Positions 58,323-64,000 of a stretch of DNA of 64,000 nucleotides are shown here, piece after piece; position 1 is the first letter of the stretch; the number at the start of each line of letters is the position of its first letter. A program made the position numbers and the translations under genes. This DNA is from Avena insularis. Its lineage: Eukaryota; Streptophyta; Magnoliopsida; Poales; Poaceae. The notes below the pieces were generated by a model, which did no database searches, was not told the DNA's origin, and was given only the letters and a program-made list of their open reading frames with translations. The DNA is taken from the NCBI GenBank assembly GCA_023614405.1, contig CM042689.1, positions 306,381,132 to 306,445,131 on the forward strand. The letters run 5' to 3'.

Positions 58323-59607
58323 TGAAATGGATCATATGGGCACCTAGAGGGGGGTGAATAGGTGCTACTCAATTTTTAATTCTTTTTCAGTTTTAGGCTT
58401 GACACAAAGTACATTCTCTAGATATGCAACTATGAGAATTTCCCTATATGCAAACCTAGCTACTAAGCACGTAAAGAGAGGAGTGAGGAAACCGTAGTGG
58501 AGCACGTGGAGACGCAACGATTTGTTTTACCGCAGTTCCTTCCTTGTTAAGGGAAGTACATCTGCGTTGGAGGGGTGGGCGGTTCTAAGACCACCACGCC
58601 ACAATAGGCCTCACCCTATTCTCTGATGGATCTCGCCACAAAAGGCTTGATCCATCTTCTCCACTATTGGTACCCTCTGAGGAGGGAACCGGTGCCTTTA
58701 CAACTCTACCAGGGCACACACCCACAACCGAATTGGGGGCTCCCGTAATGACAACAAGTTGTCACAAGAACAAGGATTATCAATATAATCAACACAAGGA
58801 TCTAGATATTTGCAAGAAATACTAGATAGAAGATTCTCCAAATGAATGGAGAGGATATGAAGCGCTTGATTGCTGTTGGTGAAGATCGAGTCCTCCTCCT
58901 TCGATTACCCAAGGAACGGGGCCTTTGGGTGAATGAAGGTGGAGTTCTCTTGGATGAAACTTGAAGAACAGATCTTGTCTTTTTCGAATGAACCAAGAGT
59001 TCTGGCAGGAGAGAGATGGCTGGTTTAAATACCCCCTGCACAGATCTGGCCGTTGGTGAAGTTTGGGGGCGGGGGGCAGACTATCCGCCCCTGGACGGAA
59101 AGTCCGGATCAAAATCCGCCCCACATAGTAGGTAACACCGAGCTTGACTTGGTGAAAATCCTCGAGGGGGCGGATTATCCGCCCCCCTCGAGGGGCGGAC
59201 TATCCGCCCCTTGGGGAATCCGCCCTAGAGACGGAAAGTCCGGGGGAAACTCCGCCCCCTCTCTGAGTGATGTGCCGTGGCAACCTTTGAGGCAGATCCT
59301 GGGGGGCGGACTATCCACCCCCCTAGAGGGGAGGATTATCTAGCCCCCTGGAGGGGCGGATTATCCGGCCTGGGCAAAAACTCTGGCACTGGCCAGAAAA
59401 TCCGGTGGATATTCCGCCCCCCATTGTGAGGGTTACGCCCTTGTTCCCTTTTGAGTTCGGGGAGGTAGGGGTGGATAATCCACCCCCCAAAATCAGTTTA
59501 AAACTCCTTTTCAAGGTAAATATCTGCAGCACTTCAACACACATTAAATAATCCTTGGTATTGTTATCTAACACACAAAACACTAGGGATCATGCAATGT
59601 TATTTCA
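58323..59607 (-). repeat. 5' LTR of Maximus-like Sirevirus
   Basis: Begins TGAAATGGATCATATGGG, ends TTATTTCA. The palindrome cluster is at 59060-59480, including a long near-perfect hairpin at 59161-59192. The TATTTAAA box is at 59024-59031 on the minus strand. Confidence 0.92.
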
Positions 59608-59611
59608 CTAA

Positions 59612-59831
59612 GGAAAACAAATTTTGGACCTTTGTGCAAAGTAAAACATAGCTGGATCCTGACACGCGGGTCAACACGTTGCCAAATCAGCAAAATTAGT
59701 AGCTCTACCTCCTCCAGTGACCTCCGATGAAGCACCAAGTGTATTTGATGACCGTAAATTGAGTACCTCTATGTACGATGACCAAGGTGGGTAAATGCGT
59801 TGAGTTTGGTGACCATCCATGTATTTAACTC
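59612..59831 (-). repeat. Right TIR of Pack-MULE-like element
   Basis: Ends CCATGTATTTAACTC at 59831, next to the duplication GTGAGAAAG. It lies immediately right of the Sirevirus insertion. Confidence 0.8.
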
Positions 59832-59840
59832 GTGAGAAAG

Positions 59841-60599
59841 ATTGATCTTCAAATGGTGTCGCCCTCACATTTTATTGCCTTGGCAAAGTAATTCCGGTGC
59901 AAGCTCCATCTCGCCGCTCGCTCTTATTCTATGGCTACACCGTCCATGATAAGGACAACTCCAATGACCCCTGCATTTTAGACATCAATTTTGTCTGATT
60001 CAGTTCGTTTGCAAGGGGTGAAGGACAGTCTGTCTAGACTCGGCCCGGTTATGGTGGCCTATGCCCTCAACGGTTACTTCCCACAAAAAAATGCATAAAA
60101 AAGAGGCCATAGGTCTGGTCCTGGTCCCGGTCACAAAATATCCAAAAAAAAGAAAAATCCCCAATATTATGGGGTGCCTTGGCGTGGAAGGGAACCGGCG
60201 GGCATTGCTGCTGGTTGGCTGGCGCCCTGGTCCTTTGGCTGCGTGCCGCCTACTCCTCCTCGTCATCATCATTGAGGTCGATGAAGACCTGAGGCAGTGG
60301 CCACACGCCGCCTAGGCTGGAGCGGGAGGAGGTGCCGTGCGGCGCGGGCGGCATGGTGAGCGCAGGGGCATCTGGGCCTGCGCGGCCACCCGGGACTCAT
60401 GCAGGGCCTGGGTGGTGCCTTCCCACCGCTTCTCCTCCTCCAGATGCGATGCAGGGATGGTGGCCTGGATCTCCTCATCCTCCGTCATCAGCTAGGGCTG
60501 GGGTTCCGTCTCCTCCTCCTGCTTGACCGCCACCAGCCGGGGTTATGGATCCGGTTCCTCCTCCGTCATCGGTCAAGGCCACACGCCGGTGTTAGCGCC
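59841..60599 (-). other. Decayed transposon cargo or spacer
   Basis: Short broken frames only. A GGACAACTCCAATGACCCC segment near 59952 resembles the terminus of grass DNA transposons that carry gene fragments. Near 60240-60300 the minus strand is Asp/Met-rich (TSMMMTRRSRRH). No partner terminus is seen because the Sirevirus at 61039 interrupts the right side. Confidence 0.3.
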
Positions 60600-61036
60600 C
60601 TAGTAGCGCGAATAGTCTGTGATGTCGGGCTGTGGCGATGGGATATGGAGGTCGTCGTCGTCCTCCACGCTAAAGTACTTGTTGGTCCCCTCCCAGTAGT
60701 CCTCATCGGTGTCATCGAGGTTTTCGAGGTGGGCCTCCCATAGTGTCGCGTGCTCTGCCTCGAACCACCAGTCCCAGACCTGGGAGTCGATGGCGTAGGC
60801 CAGATCCCTCCGTAGATCTGGCGGCAGGAAGGCCCGACGCCGGCAGATCTTGCGGCGGCGCGCAGGGCCTCGAACCTGGGATGACCGATTTAGGCACGCG
60901 GGCGTCGTTGGGGTGCCACCCCGCTGGCAGGTGCATCTCCAGCCACAATCATGGAATGCCTACCTCGGCGAGCATGTGCGCGGCCTAGAGGCTCACGTAC
61001 ACGCGCCACTCGGAGCGCGGGCGCGCCGGTAGGTCA
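60600..61036 (-). pseudogene. Captured gene fragment, unknown acidic protein
   Basis: On the minus strand, from about 61036, broken frames contain MHLPAGWHPNDARVP and then, in another frame, a clean stretch ending at a TAG near 60600: LPPDLRRDLAYAIDSQVWDW, EAHLENLDDTDEDYW, NKYFSVEDDDDLHIPSPQPD. The composition is clearly protein-like, with an acidic C-terminus. I do not recognise a domain. At least one frameshift and several stops are present upstream. The Sirevirus LTR begins three bases beyond the putative start, so the element's upstream part is elsewhere. Confidence 0.4.
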
Positions 61037-61038
61037 TG

Positions 61039-62290
61039 TGAAAGGATCGTATGGGCACCTAGAGGGGGGTGAATAGGTGCTACTTCAAAAAATCTTCTTT
61101 TTCAATTTAGGGTTTGACAGGAAAGGTAAATTCTCTAAATTGTGCAACTAAGGTGAATTTACCTATATGACAAACAAGCAACAACTAGCACAACACTAAG
61201 CAAGAACAAGTGAGTAAAGTGTGGTAAAGGATAAAAGTAACCAAAGTGGTGGACGCAGAGACATAAGGATTTGTTTCCCATAGTTCCTTCCTTTTGAGGG
61301 GAAGTACGTCTACGTTTGGAGAGGGGGTGGTTTCAAACCACCAATGCCATGAGAGGCCTCCCTTGTTCTCCGATGAATCTCACCCCAACGGGATCGATCC
61401 ACCTTCCACTATATCGGCAATCCTCAAGGTAGAAGCCGACACCTTTACAACAAGTTCGGGGCACACACCCACAACTTAATTGGAGGCTCCCAAAACAAGC
61501 AAGCTGTCAAAACAATCAAAGACAAGCTTGTAAGAACCAAATCAAAGTTAGGGTTTCCAAAGAAACACTAGAGCTTGGGGGCCCTCAAGTGAATGAGGGG
61601 GAAATGAAGATCTCTCTTGGTGAAGCTGTAGATCAAGGCCTCCTCCTTCGATTCTCCAAAGATCAATGACTTTGGATGGTTGGATGGAGAGATCTTGTAG
61701 ATTTGGTGGCTCTAATGGAGTTTGTGTTCTTGAGTAGCTCGAGCAACTGGAGGAAGGAGATAAGGGTCCCTATTTATAGGAAGCCCCTTCCACGAACCGT
61801 TTTCTGACCGTTGGAGAAAATCCAGACCGGAGACTCCGATCTATACACCGGAGACTCCTGTCTACACCGGAGATTCCGGCCTATCTCCGGTCTAGCCTCT
61901 GGACCGCCCTTCTGAATGACCAGGGCCAGGCACGACCCAACTGGGCCGGAGACTCCAGTCCTCCAGCACCAGAGACTCCAGTCTGAGCCAAGACCGGAGA
62001 TTCCGGACCTTGCTCCGCACCCCCATACAGAATGTTCGAGCCATGATTCTGAAGCCACCACCGGAGACACATCCGGAAACTCCAGACCACACCGGAGACT
62101 CCGGTCTAGGCAGACCAGAGACTCCGATCTAGAATTTCCAGAACTATGTCACACTTGCAGGAGTCTTTCCAAAGTGTGAGGGTACTTTTCACTTATCATA
62201 ATACCAACCTGTGGACATTGACAAACTGTAAAATGATCTACTTGTTGTTAACGAACACCAAAAGTGATTATGACAATAAATGTCCTTTGA
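61039..62290 (-). repeat. 3' LTR of second Sirevirus
   Basis: 1252 bp; ends CCTTTGA where CTTTCA is usual. Iterated CCGGAGACTCCGG-type palindromes occur at about 61826-62130. A minus-strand TATAAATA box is at 61771-61778. Confidence 0.85.
61771..61778 (-). promoter_or_regulatory. TATA box of second Sirevirus LTR
   Basis: TATAAATA on the minus strand. The palindrome cluster lies just upstream in the direction of transcription, an arrangement shared with the other two Sirevirus-like LTR families. Confidence 0.5.
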
Positions 62291-62799
62291 ATCTCCCCCT
62301 TTTTGGTGTTCGATGAAAACAAGTGATTTTGCATGGAATAAATTGTATGGGGCTCCCCCTGACTATGTGCAATAAGGTAAACAAGTAAATCATGCAAGGT
62401 AGATAGTATCAATGATAGCACACATAGATATCACATGAGTTACACAATAGATAGTGCACAAGCACATAGTCACACACATAAACGGCAAATAACACATATG
62501 AAGTTCAAAGTTCGAATATGGCAAATGAGAGCAGATAATAGAAAATCCAAAGCCCAAACCCATGCAAATCGATGAGAATGTTTTCTCCCCCTTTGGCATC
62601 GAAACACCGAAAAAAGGGAAAAGATCTAAGCTAGCGCCCCAACAACTTAGTAGTCATCGTCATCCTCGGCATCCTCATCCTCATCCTCATCGTCCTCAAC
62701 AAAGTCATCATCATCAGGGACTGCAGGCCCTTTGTCGTGAGGGCGAGAAGAGGAGGTATCCTGGTACCCGTATCCAGAGGTGATATCAGAGAATGTCTT
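62291..62799 (-). other. Spacer with polypurine tracts, second Sirevirus
   Basis: AGGGGGAG blocks on the minus strand at 62293-62300, 62353-62360 and 62585-62592; the first adjoins the LTR. A GAT/GAG-rich run lies near 62650-62720 (TCATCCTCATCCTC on the plus strand). The layout mirrors 46073-46829. Confidence 0.65.
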
Positions 62800-64000
62800 C
62801 TAGTCAACAAGGTTGTCCTGCTGGGCATTCCATGTCCCAAAAGAGAGAGTGTGATCTGACTCTGTAGACTCCTGAGCACCATGCTCATCATTGTACTCGC
62901 CCTCTCCTTCCTCATCATCTGCTTCACCCTGTGCCTTGATTTCCTTGAGGAGCTTCTCAATACGCCTGTTGCTTTGGTAGGAGACATGCTGCTGCTTGCG
63001 GATGTCAACATTCATGCAGCACAGAGTCCTTTCCCAGAAAGTGGCCTTCTTGACCCTCTCCTGAACATAGTCCCTAGTCATGGAAGGCATAGGTGCATTG
63101 GAGGCATTCTTCCTCCGCACTCTAGGTGGAGAGGGTGCCCTCTCAGTCTCAATCTCCTCATCATCATCGCCATAGTGACGCCTAGGAGCAGGCCCCATAC
63201 GCCCCTTCTGCTGCAGTGAGACCAATGCGTGCTCAGTGAGATGCGGTGCTGTTCCAAGTGGGGAATCATGCTCCTTGGAGTTGATGAGCCTCATAACCAA
63301 AGCTGCATATGGAGGAGACTTCTTGAAAAGAATAGCATGGAACATCTCCTCAAAAATAAAGTCCATCACATCAATAGGTTATGTATCTGCCTCTGGGCCA
63401 GCATTGTAGGTCCGGTGGGTATGATAAAGAAGGTTGACTAGCCCACCCCTAATAGCATCGTCATTCCCAGCACTCGGTGCGATGGTATGACGGAATATCC
63501 TCAACATTAGGTTGTAGAGAGGCTTGAGTCCTTTGGACCCCCCTACAACACCCTCGCTGCCATACAGAGGTGCAAGCTTCATCTTGTTCTCACCAAGAGT
63601 CGCAGAGTGCATGTGCAACCCAACTGGAGTGGATACGCCATGAAAGGTCTCAAAGATGACGTTGGCAAAGTCATGGAATGTAGCTGTGCAGCGAGAGGTG
63701 CCAGACATCCAAGTCATGGTCCTGTCTTGATCAGACCCAAACACTATAGTGGCGTAGAACTGCTGCACAAGGTAGGCATTGTAGTCTTCATGAAGCTCCA
63801 TCAAGTTAAACAGTCCTAGCTTCTCACAGATCCATAGAGCATCATTGAAGTAGGGGCTGAGGCGCATTTGCTCAACACTCATGTACTTCTGTGGGCAGAC
63901 AGGTGATTTGGTGAGAACACCATACACATCCTTCATGAACACAGCCTGCTCCTTCCTCCAGAACCGAGGGTCATCGTTGGTACGAGGCAGCTCATAAAAA
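62800..64000 (-). pseudogene. Sirevirus 3' accessory ORF (partial at window edge)
   Basis: Open from the right edge of the window (ELPRTNDDPRFWRKEQA near 63990) down to TAG at 62800-62802, about 400 codons, with one in-frame TAA at 63379-63381. Features in order: NLMELHEDYNAYLVQQFYAT, RTMTWMSGTSRCTATFHDFA, RHTIAPSAGNDDAIRGGLVN, a basic region (RVRRKNASNAPMPS), and a charged region with coiled-coil character (RRIEKLLKEIKAQGEADDEE). It matches the accessory ORF of the 44.8-59.6 kb element at several motifs and resembles the putative plant transposon protein domain. No transmembrane segment or signal peptide is visible, so a classical envelope role is doubtful. The start and any intron are outside the window. 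Confidence 0.75.

Larger units (their letters stand above)
44811..59607 (-). mobile_element. Maximus-like Sirevirus with two nested solo LTRs
   Basis: Minus-strand element between LTRs of 1262 and 1285 bp that start TGAAATGGATC and end TTTCA. Flanking five bases are GTAAG (44806-44810) and CTAAG (59608-59612), matching at four of five. Gene order from right to left is gag, protease-integrase, RT-RNase H, then a 3' accessory ORF, as in Sireviruses. Removing the solo LTRs at 47464-48936 and 52838-54517 leaves about 11.6 kb. The LTRs differ at roughly 4 to 5 percent over their first 200 bases by eye, so it is older than the other LTR elements here. All genes carry lesions. Confidence 0.9.
33564..59831. 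mobile_element. Pack-MULE-like element split by two retrotransposons
   Basis: Inverted repeats of roughly 200 bp lie at about 33564-33770 and 59612-59831. They start GAGTTAAATACATGGA and share TTTACGGTCATCAAATACA and GAGGTCACTG. A perfect 9-bp duplication GTGAGAAAG flanks them (33555-33563 and 59832-59840), as expected for Mutator transposition. Subtracting the retrotransposons at 34156-44512 and 44811-59607 with their duplications leaves about 1.1 kb. No transposase is present. The unique middle (33771-34155, 44513-44810) is GC-rich and contains open coding-like sequence, suggesting a captured gene fragment. Confidence 0.8.
61039..64000 (-). mobile_element. Second Sirevirus, 3' portion only
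   Basis: Minus-strand element whose 3' LTR (61039-62290) starts TGAAAGGATCGTATGGGCAC. Its polypurine tract follows at 62291, then an accessory ORF at 62800-64000. Pol, gag and the 5' LTR lie beyond the window. It is a different family from the 44.8-59.6 kb element: the first bases of the LTR are alike, but the palindrome type and most of the sequence differ. Confidence 0.88.

Noticed and set aside
59060..59480. Palindrome cluster as a CRISPR or bacterial operator array
   Set aside because: It lies in a plant LTR, spacing is irregular, units vary, and there are no unique equal-length spacers.

Overview
The window is intergenic, transposon-dominated DNA from a large-genome grass, most likely a pooid such as a Triticeae or oat relative. 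Three signs point there: BARE/Angela-like copia LTRs that begin TGTTGGA and carry GCCTCTAGGGCATA-type ends, Sirevirus (Maximus-like) LTRs that begin TGAAA(G/T)GGATC, and grass-type Mutator transposase and captured gene fragments. I see no intact host gene, no tRNA, rRNA or CRISPR, and no bacterial features. Almost every base can be placed in a nested series of mobile elements, and many boundaries are fixed by target-site duplications (TSDs) that I read directly.

Layout. 1-4637: decayed copia interior and its 3' LTR (+). 4638-5770: two gypsy LTR fragments (-). 5771-8408: poorly assigned DNA. 8409-9651: a PIF/Harbinger-like element (TSD TAA) with a broken AP2/ERF domain gene. 10512-10679: a Stowaway-like MITE. 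10753-25907: a Mutator-like element (MULE) with a perfect 57-bp terminal inverted repeat. It holds a mudrA-type transposase (+) and a convergent GRF-zinc-finger/coiled-coil gene (-). Its transposase is split by an 8.8-kb copia element (12504-21350, TSD GCTAA) and by a 121-bp Mutator MITE (21450-21570, TSD CAGTTTAGA). 26058-31128: a young, nearly intact copia element (TSD CTCAG) with 345-bp LTRs. 32349-33438: a TTTGCTAC-rich repeat. 33564-59831: a second, 1.1-kb Pack-MULE-like element (TSD GTGAGAAAG), blown up to 26 kb by two insertions. One is a gag-only Sirevirus-like element (34156-44512, TSD ACCAT). The other is a Maximus-like Sirevirus (44811-59607, minus strand), which itself carries a gypsy solo LTR (47464-48936, TSD CTGTG) and an Angela-like solo LTR (52838-54517, TSD GCATT). 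59841-61038: a decayed captured gene. 61039-64000: the 3' LTR and accessory ORF of another Sirevirus (-), running off the window.

The most interesting material is in three places. First, the MULE has a two-gene convergent plan like maize MuDR, but its second gene encodes a GRF zinc finger plus coiled coil. Second, the three Sirevirus-like LTR families each carry their own iterated palindrome, and in the Maximus-like element the palindrome has spread into pol and 3' accessory sequence. Third, the Sirevirus 3' accessory ORF appears to need splicing to join its start codon to its body, and it is shared by both Sireviruses. Most coding regions carry stops or frameshifts. The 26-31 kb copia element is closest to functional.
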